Assembly: GCF_001427865.1 (NCBI RefSeq) | Contig: NZ_LMHH01000002.1 | Coordinates: 391,501-455,500, forward strand | From: Altererythrobacter sp. Root672 | GTDB lineage: Bacteria > Pseudomonadota > Alphaproteobacteria > Sphingomonadales > Sphingomonadaceae | DNA: 64,000 bases | Direction: 5' to 3' | Part shown: positions 34,735 to 43,372 of the stretch, in pieces | How positions within the stretch are numbered: the first letter of the stretch is position 1 | How the letters are laid out: the number at the start of each line of letters is the position of its first letter | Notes under the pieces: model-generated | Seen by the model: only the letters and a program-made list of their open reading frames with translations | Databases searched by the model: none | Told to the model about the DNA's origin: nothing | Position numbers and translations under genes: made by a program

Positions 34735-35666
34735 GGCTTGGTCTCCAACTTGGTGAATTCATCGGATTCGACGAGCTTGTTGCCAGGTTCGTCGACATGC
34801 CCCGCAGGGTCGATATGGATCAGCAGCTCGAGCCCGGGAAAGGCCGAGCACAGGTCCGCCTCGACCCGCTCGATTATGTCATGCGCCTCGGCGACGGTCA
34901 TCTCAGGGGGAAGATCGACGTGGAACTGGGCGAAGTCGCTGCCGCCGCTGGTGCGGGTGCGCAAGTCGTGCAGCTTGCTGAGCTCGGGGTGCTGCGCCGC
35001 CCGCTCGACGAAACGTTGACGCCTCTCTTCGGGCCATTCGCGATCCATCAGGTGGTCGATCGCCTCGGTCGATGCGCGCCACGCCCCCCAGGCGAGCCAC
35101 ACCGCAATGCCGAGGCCGAACAACGGGTCCGCGCGCGTGAAACCGAAGTACTGGTCGAGCACCAGGGCCGCGATCACCGCGAGGTTGAGAAACAGGTCCG
35201 ACTTGTAGTGCAGGTTATCGGTGCGGATGGCGATCGACCCGGTGCGGCGGATCACGTGGCTCTGCCAGGCGAGCAGGCCCATGGTCGCGCCGATGGCGAT
35301 GATCGACACGAGAATGCCCTGCCCAGCGGCCTCGGTCCGACCGCCTTCGATCAGCGCGGTCACCGCCCGCAAGCCGATGGCGCCGGCCGAAAGGACGATC
35401 AGGATCACCTGGAACATAGCCGCCAGCGCCTCAGCCTTGCCGTGGCCGAAGCGATGGCTCTCATCCGCCGGCTGCGCTGCCACCCACACGCCGATCAGCG
35501 TGGCGAGGCTGGCGATCATGTCGAGCACGGTGTCGGCGAGACTGCCGAGCATCGCCGTCGAGCCGGTGGTCCAGGCCGCCCAGCCCTTCAGAATGGCCAG
35601 GAACAGCGCCATCCCCAGCGAGGCGAAAGCCGCGCTGCGCGTCAGCAGGGCGCGATCATCGGTCAT
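34731..35666 (-). CDS. Cation diffusion facilitator (FieF/CzcD-like)
   Basis: Inner-membrane metal/proton antiporter of 311 residues, probably exporting zinc, iron or another divalent cation. Six hydrophobic helices are followed by a cytoplasmic domain. The transport-site aspartates are visible in GSLADTVLDMIASLATLIGV (TM2) and later in TM5 (LFLNLAVIAALVLDQYFG is nearby). The HRFGHGKAEALAA loop is characteristic. Translation appears coupled with pdxH upstream and the PhzF-like gene downstream (four-base overlaps on both sides). Confidence 0.9.
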   Translation of the reverse strand: MTDDRALLTRSAAFASLGMALFLAILKGWAAWTTGSTAMLGSLADTVLDMIASLATLIGVWVAAQPADESHRFGHGKAEALAAMFQVILIVLSAGAIGLRAVTALIEGGRTEAAGQGILVSIIAIGATMGLLAWQSHVIRRTGSIAIRTDNLHYKSDLFLNLAVIAALVLDQYFGFTRADPLFGLGIAVWLAWGAWRASTEAIDHLMDREWPEERRQRFVERAAQHPELSKLHDLRTRTSGGSDFAQFHVDLPPEMTVAEAHDIIERVEADLCSAFPGLELLIHIDPAGHVDEPGNKLVESDEFTKLETKP

Positions 35667-36262
35667 GGGTAGAGCAGCGCGCTAGTCCATTCGCCACCGG
35701 AACGGACATACTGGCGCCGCTCGTGCAACCGGTGCTCGCGCGACAACCAGAATTCCATCCGCTCGGGGACGAGGCGGAAGCCTGTCCAGTGCTGAGGGCG
35801 CGGCACACCCTCGCCGAACCGGGCCCGCAAATCCTCGACCCGGTCGAGATAGGTCTTGCGGCTGTCGAGCGGGCGCGACTGGTCCGAGGCGGCCGAACCG
35901 AGTCGGGAATCAGGGTGGCGCGAGGCGAAGTAGGCGTCGGCCATCTCCGGCCCGACTTCCTCCAAGTGACCTTCGATCCGTATCTGCCGGTGGAGCGACT
36001 TCCAGTGGAACAGCAGCGCCGCGCGCGGATTGGCGCGAATTTCCTCGCCCTTGCGGCTCTCGGCATTGGTGTAAAACACGTAGCCCTCGGGCCCGTGCTC
36101 CTTCAGCAGCACCATCCGCACCGAGGGTGTCCCGTCTGCAGTCGCTGTGGCGAGTGCCATGGCGTTCGCATCGTTCGGTTCGCTCGCCCGCGCTTCCGCG
36201 AACCAAGCCTCGAACAGCTCGAGAGGATCGCCGTGCGGGATCGCGTCCTGTTCATCCTTCAC
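35663..36262 (-). CDS. pdxH: Pyridoxamine 5'-phosphate oxidase
   Basis: FMN enzyme that oxidises pyridoxine or pyridoxamine phosphate to PLP. The 199-residue protein contains the FMN-binding SVRMVLLKEHGPEGYVFYTN, the FHWKSLHRQIRIEG segment, and the C-terminal signature PERMEFWLSREHRLHERRQY. Length is usual. It is the first gene of the minus-strand pdxH-CDF-PhzF unit and is divergent from the DnaJ-like gene with 188 bases between. Confidence 0.95.
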   Translation of the reverse strand: MKDEQDAIPHGDPLELFEAWFAEARASEPNDANAMALATATADGTPSVRMVLLKEHGPEGYVFYTNAESRKGEEIRANPRAALLFHWKSLHRQIRIEGHLEEVGPEMADAYFASRHPDSRLGSAASDQSRPLDSRKTYLDRVEDLRARFGEGVPRPQHWTGFRLVPERMEFWLSREHRLHERRQYVRSGGEWTSALLYP

Positions 36263-36450
36263 GACGCGGGCCTTTCCAAAGTGACGGAGAGCAACAATTT
36301 GCGGAGTTCAAGGCTGGCCGAACGCTCATGCGGCCACGCCTAACGCCTCAATCGCCTGTAGGAAATACGTAGAGGCCGTTTTGGGCCAGCATGAGACGAT
36401 CCGCACAGCCTCGCTTGCGCCTTGCCACTGTTCTGCTTAGCTAACACGCC

Positions 36451-37419
36451 ATGGCCGATCCTTATTCCACCCTGGGCGTACAGCGCGGAGCGAACGAGAA
36501 GGACATCAAGTCCGCCTATCGCAAGCTGGCCAAGGAACTCCACCCGGATCGCAACCAGGACAACCCCAAGGCGTCCGAGCGCTTCGCCGAAGTGACGCGG
36601 GCCTACGACTTGCTGTCCGACAAGGACAAGCGCGCCAAGTTCGACCGCGGCGAAATCGATGCCGACGGCAACCCGGCGATGCCTTTCGGTGGGGCTGGCG
36701 GGTTTCGTCCTCGTCCCGGCGGGGGTTCGCAGGGCTATTCGGCGCGTGATTTCCAAGGCTTCGGCGCCGGCGAAGAAACCGACATCAGCGATCTGTTCGA
36801 AGGCTTGTTCGGCCGCGGTTCGGGCGGATTCGGCGCGCGGGGCGAAGGCCCCGGTGGCATGGGCGGCGGCTTTGGCGGCAGGCGCCAGGCCCCACCGCAG
36901 CGCGGTTCAAACACCAGCTATCGCCTGAAAGTGCCGTTCGTCGACGCCGCAGCGCTCAAGCCGCAGCGGATCACCCTGTCGACCGGCAACACCATCGACC
37001 TCAAGCTGCCCGCCGGCGTCGAGGACGGCACCCAGATGCGCCTCAAGGGCAAGGGCAATCCGGGCCCGGCCGGGGCCGGTGACGCCCTCGTGACCGTGGT
37101 GGTCGAACCGCACGCGTTCTACACCCGCGACGGCGACGACGTGCGGCTCGACTTGCCGATCACGCTCGACGAAGCGGTGCGCGGTGCGAAAGTGAAAGTG
37201 CCGACCGTCGAAGGCCCGGTGATGCTGACGATCGTGCCCGGCTCCAACTCCGGCAAGGTCCTGCGCCTCAAGGGCCGCGGCTTTTCGAACAAGAACGGCG
37301 GGCGCGGCGACCAGCTCGTCCGGCTCGAAATCCAGCTGCCCGAGGATCTCTCCAGCCTCACCGAGCGGCTCGATGGCTGGAGCGATGGCACTGGCGTGCG
37401 GAACCGGCTGGGCGTCTAA
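36451..37419 (+). CDS. DnaJ-like co-chaperone without zinc finger (CbpA type)
   Basis: Type II J-protein, 322 residues, stimulating an Hsp70 (DnaK) elsewhere. The J-domain covers about residues 1-70 with the HPD motif in KELHPDRNQDNPKASERF. A glycine/phenylalanine-rich linker follows (about 78-150, GGAGGFRPRPGGG). The C-terminal peptide-binding domain occupies about 155-305. None of the CxxCxGxG repeats of canonical DnaJ is present. dnaK and grpE are not nearby. The BrkB-like gene follows 15 bases later. Confidence 0.92.
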   Translation: MADPYSTLGVQRGANEKDIKSAYRKLAKELHPDRNQDNPKASERFAEVTRAYDLLSDKDKRAKFDRGEIDADGNPAMPFGGAGGFRPRPGGGSQGYSARDFQGFGAGEETDISDLFEGLFGRGSGGFGARGEGPGGMGGGFGGRRQAPPQRGSNTSYRLKVPFVDAAALKPQRITLSTGNTIDLKLPAGVEDGTQMRLKGKGNPGPAGAGDALVTVVVEPHAFYTRDGDDVRLDLPITLDEAVRGAKVKVPTVEGPVMLTIVPGSNSGKVLRLKGRGFSNKNGGRGDQLVRLEIQLPEDLSSLTERLDGWSDGTGVRNRLGV

Positions 37420-37434
37420 ACCATTGCGAATGGG

Positions 37435-38505
37435 ATGAAGCCGGATAGGAAGGGTTGGATGGCTCCCGGACTTACGGACCATAACCGACCCGGCCCGCCG
37501 GTACCCGATCGCTCCCCCGAGGCGCGCCGCAAAGAAGCGCTTAGGCACCGGGCGGGGCTGCCGGGGGACGTCGCCCGCGCGATCGCACCCGGCAGCCGGC
37601 CGCGACGGGTCGTCGAGCGGGTCCTGGCCGGCGCCTACAACGACGGTTTCATCCACGCCGGCAACCTTGCCTACATGACCCTGCTGGCGATCTTTCCCTT
37701 TGCCATTACCGCAGGAGCGATCTTCACCGCGATTTTCGAGGAAGGCGATCGCATGGCGATGATCGACGCGGTCCTCGCCGCCGTGCCCCCAGTCGTGGCC
37801 GAAGTCATCGAGCCGGTCGCGCGAGACGTCGTCATCGCACGGAGCGGCTGGTTCCTCTGGGCCGCGGCCTTTGCCGGGCTTTGGACCGTCGGCAGCCTGA
37901 TCGAGACGATCCGCGACATCCTGCGCCGCGCCTATGGCACGCGACCAACGCAGGCGTTCTGGAAGTACCGCGTCTTTTCGACAGGGATCATCCTGGCCGC
38001 AGTGGTCCTGCTGATGCTGAGCCTGCTCGCGCAAGTGCTGATCGGCGCGGCGCAGGAAGTGATCGCCGCCTGGATCCCCGAGCTCGACCCTGCGATGGGC
38101 AAGCTGACTTATTCGCGCATGGTGACGGCGGCCGGGCTCTACGTCTCGCTGTACATGCTATTCTACATCCTGACCCCCGCCGCCTATCGCAAGCCGCGCT
38201 ATCCCAAATGGCCCGGAGTGCTGCTGGTGACGGTGTGGTGGGTTGGCGTCACTCTGGCGCTGCCGCCCCTGTTGCGCAGCGTTTTTGCCTACGACCTGAC
38301 TTATGGCTCTCTGGCCGGGTTCATGATCGTGCTTTTCTTTTTCTGGCTGGTGGGCCTAGGGATGGTCATGGGTGCGGAACTCAATGCCGCCTTGGCCGAA
38401 ACTCCCGAGGAAGAGGAGGATCGCATCGGCCAAGTCGACAATCGGGTTCGTACAACGAACGACAAGGAGAATACGATGACGGAGGCTGGGAAGGGAGGCC
38501 GATGA
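37435..38505 (+). CDS. YihY/BrkB-family membrane protein
   Basis: Multi-spanning inner-membrane protein of 356 residues, function unresolved (older names linked it to RNase BN or serum resistance, now doubted). About six hydrophobic helices include LAYMTLLAIFPFAITAGAIF, WFLWAAAFAGLWTVGSLIET and FMIVLFFFWLVGLGMVMGAE. The N-terminal 50 residues are charged and proline-rich, the C-terminal tail acidic. Its stop overlaps the fabI start by four bases (ATGA). The ATG at 37435 is the first; starts up to residue 9 would fit equally. Confidence 0.87.
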   Translation: MKPDRKGWMAPGLTDHNRPGPPVPDRSPEARRKEALRHRAGLPGDVARAIAPGSRPRRVVERVLAGAYNDGFIHAGNLAYMTLLAIFPFAITAGAIFTAIFEEGDRMAMIDAVLAAVPPVVAEVIEPVARDVVIARSGWFLWAAAFAGLWTVGSLIETIRDILRRAYGTRPTQAFWKYRVFSTGIILAAVVLLMLSLLAQVLIGAAQEVIAAWIPELDPAMGKLTYSRMVTAAGLYVSLYMLFYILTPAAYRKPRYPKWPGVLLVTVWWVGVTLALPPLLRSVFAYDLTYGSLAGFMIVLFFFWLVGLGMVMGAELNAALAETPEEEEDRIGQVDNRVRTTNDKENTMTEAGKGGR

Positions 38506-39308
38506 CATCTGGTTTGATGGTTGGAAAGCGGGGGCTGATCATGGGCCTCGCAAATGAAAAATCGCTGGCCTGGGGCATCGCGCAAAAGCTGCGTGAACAC
38601 GGTGCGGAACTGGCCTTTTCTTATCAGGGGGAAGCTCTCGAGAAACGCGTGCGTCCGCTGGCCGAGCAGCTCGGATCGGACTTCTGCTTCGATTGCGACG
38701 TTTCGAGCATGGAAGCGCTCGACACCGCGTTCGCTACCTTGAAGTCCCGCTGGGAAACGATTGACTTCGTGGTCCACGCGATCGGCTTTTCTGACAAGAC
38801 CGAACTGCGCGGGCTCTATGTCGACACGAGCCTCGACAACTTCCTGATGACGATGAACATCTCGGCCTATTCGCTGGTGGCGGTGACCAACCGCGCGCGG
38901 GCGATGATGCCGAACGGAGGTTCGATCCTGACCCTGACGTACTACGGCGCCGAAAAAGTCGTGCCGCATTACAACGTCATGGGCGTGGCCAAGGCGGCGC
39001 TGGAAACCAGCGTAAAGTACCTCGCCAACGACCTCGGCCGGGAGAATATCCGTGTCAACGCGATCAGCGCAGGTCCGGTCAAAACCCTGGCCGCGAGCGG
39101 GATCGGCGACTTCCGCTACATCCTCAAGTGGAACGAGCTGAACTCACCGCTGCGCCGCAATACCACGATCGAGGACGTCGGCGGCGCCGGGCTCTACATG
39201 CTCAGCGACTTGTCGAGCGGCGTTACGGGCGAAGTCCATCATGTGGACTCCGGCTATCACGTGATTGGCATGAAGCAGGAAGACGCGCCGGATATCTCGC
39301 TCGCCTAG
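38502..39308 (+). CDS. fabI: Enoyl-[acyl-carrier-protein] reductase (NADH)
   Basis: Last reductive step of fatty acid elongation. The protein (268 residues) is an SDR with the FabI-type cofactor loop MVGKRGLIMGLANEKSLAWG, and the active-site pair in HYNVMGVAKAALETSVKYLA (tyrosine and lysine spaced as Y-x6-K), preceded by TLTYYGAEKVVPHY. The segment AISAGPVKTLAASGI is typical. The start is the ATG at 38502 that overlaps the BrkB stop; the open frame to 37881 lies inside that gene. Confidence 0.95.
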   Translation: MTSGLMVGKRGLIMGLANEKSLAWGIAQKLREHGAELAFSYQGEALEKRVRPLAEQLGSDFCFDCDVSSMEALDTAFATLKSRWETIDFVVHAIGFSDKTELRGLYVDTSLDNFLMTMNISAYSLVAVTNRARAMMPNGGSILTLTYYGAEKVVPHYNVMGVAKAALETSVKYLANDLGRENIRVNAISAGPVKTLAASGIGDFRYILKWNELNSPLRRNTTIEDVGGAGLYMLSDLSSGVTGEVHHVDSGYHVIGMKQEDAPDISLA

Positions 39309-39373
39309 TACGCCTTTCCGGGCACGCTTGTTCCTGATATGTTCTGTGCATCGATTCGCGATGGAGGATAATC

Positions 39374-39775
39374 ATGGCCAAGTCCGGAGGGTGCCAGTGC
39401 GGCGCCGTGCGTTACGAGATCGAAGGGGAGCCGGCGCATAACGCGGTCTGCCACTGCGCGGACTGCCGGGCGGCAGCCGGCGCGCCGATGGTAACCTGGC
39501 TGGCGGTGAAGGAAGATCAGTTCCACCTGCAGCAGGGGGAACTGACGACCTATAACGGCAAGAACGGCGCCGAACGGCAGTTCTGCCCGACTTGCGGCAC
39601 CGGCCTGTTCTATCGCAACGCCGGGATGCTGCCGGGCATTGTCGACGTCCAGTCGGCCACGCTCGACGATGCGGCAGCGATGCCTCCGGGTGCGCAGATC
39701 CAGGTTGCCGAACGGCTGCCGTGGATGAAGGACTTGGCCGCGCTGCCGGAGTTTGAGCGGTATCCGGGGGCCTGA
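39374..39775 (+). CDS. GFA-family (glutathione-dependent formaldehyde-activating-like) zinc protein
   Basis: Single-domain zinc-binding protein of 133 residues. The cysteine ligands are arranged as GGCQCGAVRYEIEG, CHCADCRAAAG and FCPTCGTGLFYR, the pattern of the GFA/CENP-V family. The founding member was linked to S-hydroxymethylglutathione formation, but most members have unknown activity. A Shine-Dalgarno-like GGAGG sits about 9 bases before the ATG. It ends before the hairpin-rich gap shared with convergent wecC. Confidence 0.88.
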   Translation: MAKSGGCQCGAVRYEIEGEPAHNAVCHCADCRAAAGAPMVTWLAVKEDQFHLQQGELTTYNGKNGAERQFCPTCGTGLFYRNAGMLPGIVDVQSATLDDAAAMPPGAQIQVAERLPWMKDLAALPEFERYPGA

Positions 39776-39778
39776 CTC

Positions 39779-39882
39779 CCCTCTCCCCTCGGGAGAGGGA
39801 GGAGCGCCATAAGGCGCGGAGGGTGAGGGTCCGCTACGTTTCGTTTGTCATCCTCACCCAGCCCTCTCCCAAGGGGAGAGGG
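39779..39882. repeat. Twin hairpins between the convergent GFA and wecC genes
   Basis: Two short perfect hairpins, CCCTCTCCC/GGGAGAGGG at 39779-39799 and again at 39862-39882, share the same arm sequence and flank a weaker dyad (GGGTGAGGGT near 39821 facing ATCCTCACCC near 39850). The arrangement lies between two converging genes and could stop transcription both ways, though no long T-tracts are present. The arm sequence looks like a dispersed extragenic element. Confidence 0.65.
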
Positions 39883-39884
39883 CT

Positions 39885-41186
39885 TCAGCCTGCTTTTCTG
39901 AGGGCTTCCGGTTCGGCCGCCTCAGGTTGGTCCGGCCAGATACCGCGCGTGTCGTAGACCGCCTTGTTCGCCCGCTCCGCCAACGGCACCGAGCGGAACA
40001 CGTCATGGTCGACCAGGACGATCAGGACGTCACAGTCTTCCAGCGCGGTATCGACATCGACCAACTGGGCCCCGGTCCCCGCGAACTCACGCGGCAGTTC
40101 GGCGGCGTAAGGTTCGACCACCGCGATGCGACTGCCGAAACGCCGCGCGAGGGTAGCCGCTACCAGCCGTGCCGGGCTCTCGCGGAAATCGTCGATATTC
40201 GCCTTGAACGCCAGGCCGAGACAGGCGACGCGCGCCGCCGGATGGGCTTCTACCAACGCCGCCGCACGGGCGATGGCATGGTGGATCTTGGCGTCGTTAA
40301 CTCCGCGAGCCGTGCGGATCAGCGGTGTCTGTTCCGGCGCGCCGTGGACGATGAACCACGGGTCGACCGCGATGCAGTGACCACCAACGCCGGGTCCGGG
40401 CGAAAGGATATTCACGCGCGGATGCCGGTTGGCGAGGCGGATCACCTCCCACACGTCGAGGTCCATAGCGTCGGCCACCATCGACAGCTCGTTGGCAAAG
40501 GCGATGTTGACGTCGCGATAGGCGTTTTCGACCAGCTTGGTCATTTCGGCGCTGCGCGCGTCAGTGGTGACGCAAGTGCCGCGCACGAAACGCTTGTAGA
40601 ACGACAGCGCCTTGCGTGCGCAACGTGGCGTCACGCCCCCAATCGAGCGGTCGTTATCGGTCAGCTCCTGCAGGATGCGACCTGGCAGCACGCGTTCGGG
40701 GCAGTAGGCCAGCGACACGTCGGGGATGCCATCGCACAAGCCGGGCATGCGCAGGTCCGGGCGCTCGGTGGCGATCAGGTCGCGCATCGCCTCGGTGGTG
40801 CCAACAGGCGAGGTCGATTCGAGGATCACGGTGTCGCCGGGTTTGAGCACCTGCGCCACGCTGCGAGCCGCGGAGAGGACATAGGAAATGTCGGGCGTAT
40901 GCTTGCCGTCTTTGGCGAAAGGCGTCGGCACGGCGATGACGAAAACGTCTGCCGGCTCGACCGCTGTCGCTGCAGACAGCAAACCGCGCTGGACGACGCC
41001 CTGCACCAGACCGTCAAGATCAACTTCCTCGATATGGATCGCGCCCCGGTTGATCGTGTCGACCACCTCCTGCGAAACGTCGACGCCGTGCACGCGCATC
41101 CCGGCACGCGCGACGATTGCGGCAGTAGGGAGGCCGATGTAGCCAAGCCCGATGACACTGACCGTGGGTTGAGTTTCACCCCGCAC
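39885..41186 (-). CDS. wecC: UDP-N-acetyl-D-mannosamine dehydrogenase-like nucleotide sugar dehydrogenase
   Basis: NAD-dependent oxidation of UDP-ManNAc to UDP-ManNAcA for surface polysaccharide. The 433-residue protein begins with a Rossmann motif (VSVIGLGYIGLPTAAIVARA), has ESTSPVGTTEAM and LAYCPERVLPGRIL, and carries the catalytic cysteine in GPGVGGHCIAVDPWFIV. Its genetic partner WecB, which makes the substrate, lies upstream on the same strand after a 295-base repeat-bearing gap. Other UDP-sugar dehydrogenases are close relatives; the pairing with wecB supports this choice. Confidence 0.88.
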   Translation of the reverse strand: MRGETQPTVSVIGLGYIGLPTAAIVARAGMRVHGVDVSQEVVDTINRGAIHIEEVDLDGLVQGVVQRGLLSAATAVEPADVFVIAVPTPFAKDGKHTPDISYVLSAARSVAQVLKPGDTVILESTSPVGTTEAMRDLIATERPDLRMPGLCDGIPDVSLAYCPERVLPGRILQELTDNDRSIGGVTPRCARKALSFYKRFVRGTCVTTDARSAEMTKLVENAYRDVNIAFANELSMVADAMDLDVWEVIRLANRHPRVNILSPGPGVGGHCIAVDPWFIVHGAPEQTPLIRTARGVNDAKIHHAIARAAALVEAHPAARVACLGLAFKANIDDFRESPARLVAATLARRFGSRIAVVEPYAAELPREFAGTGAQLVDVDTALEDCDVLIVLVDHDVFRSVPLAERANKAVYDTRGIWPDQPEAAEPEALRKAG

Positions 41187-41279
41187 TGAAAAACCCCTCG
41201 CAAGAACCAGGTCTGGCCATCGCGCAAAAGGGTGAAAGAAGCGGTAACGATGATCTCGGTGGAGAGGCCTCAGGTTGGG

Positions 41280-41441
41280 TCACGCAAAGGTGCGGAGAAC
41301 CGAAACCCACCCTTCGTCATCCCCGCGAACGCGGGGACCAAGTCGGCTCTTCGTGCTGCTCCGCCCTAGGTTCCCGCGTTCGCGGGAATGACGAAAAAGG
41401 GGGCAGGCGCCATCACTTAGCGCCTTCGCGCCTTTGCGTGA
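41280..41441. repeat. Nested inverted repeat between wecC and wecB
   Basis: Outer arms TCACGCAAAGG (41280-41290) and CCTTTGCGTGA (41431-41441) are the same motif as the outer arms of the repeat at 8056-8229. The inner palindrome differs: arms at 41313-41339 and 41369-41395 built around CCCCGCGAACGCGGGG and CCCGCGTTCGCGGG, each itself a palindrome, with TTCGTCAT/ATGACGAA at the tips. The 295-base gap has no gene I can support. It may shape the wecB-wecC transcript. Confidence 0.8.
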
Positions 41442-41481
41442 TGCCAACCAAAACGGCCCACGCGACGTCGGTAACCAGGAA

Positions 41482-42618
41482 CTAAGCTCGAGCGAGCAGT
41501 TCAAGTATCCGCCCCGCACTCTTCCCATCGCCGAAGGGATTGTGTGCCCGAGCCATCGCGGCATAGGCGGCGGGATCATCGAGCAGCCGTTCCGCTTCGG
41601 CGACGATGCGGTCTTCATCGGTGCCGACAAGCTTGGCCGTGCCCGCCTCGATCCCTTCCGGCCGTTCGGTCGTCTCGCGCATGACCAGTACCGGCTTGCC
41701 CAGCGCCGGCGCCTCTTCCTGCACCCCGCCGCTATCGCTCAGCATCAGTGTAGCGAGGCCGAGAAGGTGGGCGAAATGCGGGTAGTCGAGCGGTTCGATG
41801 AGCGCGACATTGTCGAGACCCGCAAGCTCGGCATTCATCACCTGGCGCACGTTGGGATTGAGGTGGACCGGGAAGATCACCGCCACGTCCTCCCGCGCAG
41901 CGAGACGGCGAATGGCCCCCGCGATCGCCTCCATGCCTCCGCCGAAGTTCTCCCGGCGATGACTGGTGACGCCGATCACCCGTTTGCCGCCGAACCTCTG
42001 CTCGAGTTCGGTAAGCCCCGAGGCCAGCTCCGGCTGCTGGGCGATCCGCGCTGTGATCCAGTGGAGCGCGTCGATCACGGTGTTGCCGGTGACGTGTACC
42101 GTCGCCGGGTCAACGGTCTCTCGCCGCAGCGCTTCGGCCGCGGTCTCGGTCGGGGCGCAGTGAAGCGCGGCGATCGTGCCGATGATCCGGCGATTGATTT
42201 CTTCGGGCCAGGGGTGGTGGATGTTGCCGCTACGCAGCCCAGCCTCGACGTGGCACACCGGAATCTTGCGATAATAGGCAGCCAGCGCTCCGGCCATGGC
42301 CGTGGCGGTATCGCCCTGAACCACGACCCATTCCGGTCGTTCAGCGTCCATCACCTGGCCCAGCCCGGTGAGCAGTGCGGCCGTCAGCGAATCGAGCGAC
42401 TGGTCCGGCCGCATGAGGTCGAGGTCGTGGTCCGGAACCAGGCCCGAGATCGCCAGTACCTGGTCAAGCATGCCGCGGTGCTGGGCGCTGACACAGACGC
42501 GGCTTTCGAACCGCCGATCGGCCTCTAGCGCGTGAATGAGCGGGAACAGCTTGATCGCCTCCGGCCTGGTGCCGAAGACGGTAAGGATTCGCGAGGGGAA
42601 GGTTGCGGAAGCATTCAT
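41482..42618 (-). CDS. wecB: UDP-N-acetylglucosamine 2-epimerase (non-hydrolysing)
   Basis: Interconverts UDP-GlcNAc and UDP-ManNAc. The 378-residue protein begins near ILTVFGTRPEAIKLFPLIHA and shows the family motifs VSAQHRGMLDQVL, VVQGDTATAMAGALAAYY, VCHVEAGLRSGNIHHPWPEE and LMLSDSGGVQEEAPALGKPV. Length is standard. With wecC it would give UDP-ManNAcA; no glycosyltransferase or polymerase genes lie beside them here, so the final polymer is unknown. Confidence 0.95.
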   Translation of the reverse strand: MNASATFPSRILTVFGTRPEAIKLFPLIHALEADRRFESRVCVSAQHRGMLDQVLAISGLVPDHDLDLMRPDQSLDSLTAALLTGLGQVMDAERPEWVVVQGDTATAMAGALAAYYRKIPVCHVEAGLRSGNIHHPWPEEINRRIIGTIAALHCAPTETAAEALRRETVDPATVHVTGNTVIDALHWITARIAQQPELASGLTELEQRFGGKRVIGVTSHRRENFGGGMEAIAGAIRRLAAREDVAVIFPVHLNPNVRQVMNAELAGLDNVALIEPLDYPHFAHLLGLATLMLSDSGGVQEEAPALGKPVLVMRETTERPEGIEAGTAKLVGTDEDRIVAEAERLLDDPAAYAAMARAHNPFGDGKSAGRILELLARA

Positions 42619-42664
42619 CGCCCCCGCGACTAACCGATACGCGTTAAGACCGCGTCAAAACCGC

Positions 42665-43273
42665 TTACGGAGAGGGAGGAATGGCCAGCGGATCGACCGT
42701 GCGCGGAGCGGACGTTGGCGCGGCTTGTGGAACCGGCGTGCCTTCAGCATCCTGCTGTTGACGCTGGCGTTCCATGTATTCCTGTTCGGCCTGTTCGACG
42801 CGAGCCTGCGTATCGGCTGCTTCGGCATCGATTGTGGCAAGCCGCTCATCACGCTGTTCGGCGATCAACTGGCTGAAGCGGACATCGGTACCTTCGCGCT
42901 TCGCCGCATAGGCCGCTTCGATGAATTGAGCCGTGCAACCCGTCTGGCCCCCGCCGCCCACGGGTGAACAGGACATCGGCCCGAATGAGCCCACGGTCTC
43001 ATACGACCGAACGCGCTGGGACCAGGCCTGGTTCGCCGGGCTGTTGCTCTCGCGCAGCGGCCTGGGAATGCGGAAGCGCTCGCTTTCATCCAGGCGGGCG
43101 CAGACCACGATCTCGCCATCGACCGAAGGCGGGCACTCATCGTCGCCGTAAATGATGACGGTGTTGACCTTGTCTCCGGCTTCGTCCTGGGCCGCGGCGG
43201 GCACAGGTAGCACGGCGATCGAAGCGGCCAGCGCAACGAAGGAGGAGGCAGCCAAGGGAAGCAGGCGATTCAT
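42665..43273 (-). CDS. Exported hypothetical protein with C-terminal coiled coil
   Basis: A 202-residue protein starting MNRLLPLAASSFVALAASIA with a signal peptide cleaved after about AAAQ. The mature part contains four cysteines (DDECPPSVDGEIVVCARLDE and MSCSPVGGGGQTGC), then a helical charged region (about residues 135-170, rich in E, Q and R) and a proline-rich end. It looks periplasmic. I do not recognise a named family; comparable proteins occur in sphingomonads. It lies upstream of wecB on the same strand with a 46-base gap. Confidence 0.7.
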   Translation of the reverse strand: MNRLLPLAASSFVALAASIAVLPVPAAAQDEAGDKVNTVIIYGDDECPPSVDGEIVVCARLDESERFRIPRPLRESNSPANQAWSQRVRSYETVGSFGPMSCSPVGGGGQTGCTAQFIEAAYAAKREGTDVRFSQLIAEQRDERLATIDAEAADTQARVEQAEQEYMERQRQQQDAEGTPVPQAAPTSAPRTVDPLAIPPSP

Positions 43274-43372
43274 TGTCCGTTCCTTCCGACGGGGACGGCC
43301 CCCGCAAATCCAATTAGGCGCTCTGGCCCGTGAACCGTTTGTGAAGCGCCCCAGCCGCGCCTCCGGTTCCCT

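Noticed and set aside
39779-39882. CRISPR-like repeat pair
   Set aside because: Only two short hairpins with the same arms; no regular repeat-spacer array and no cas genes.
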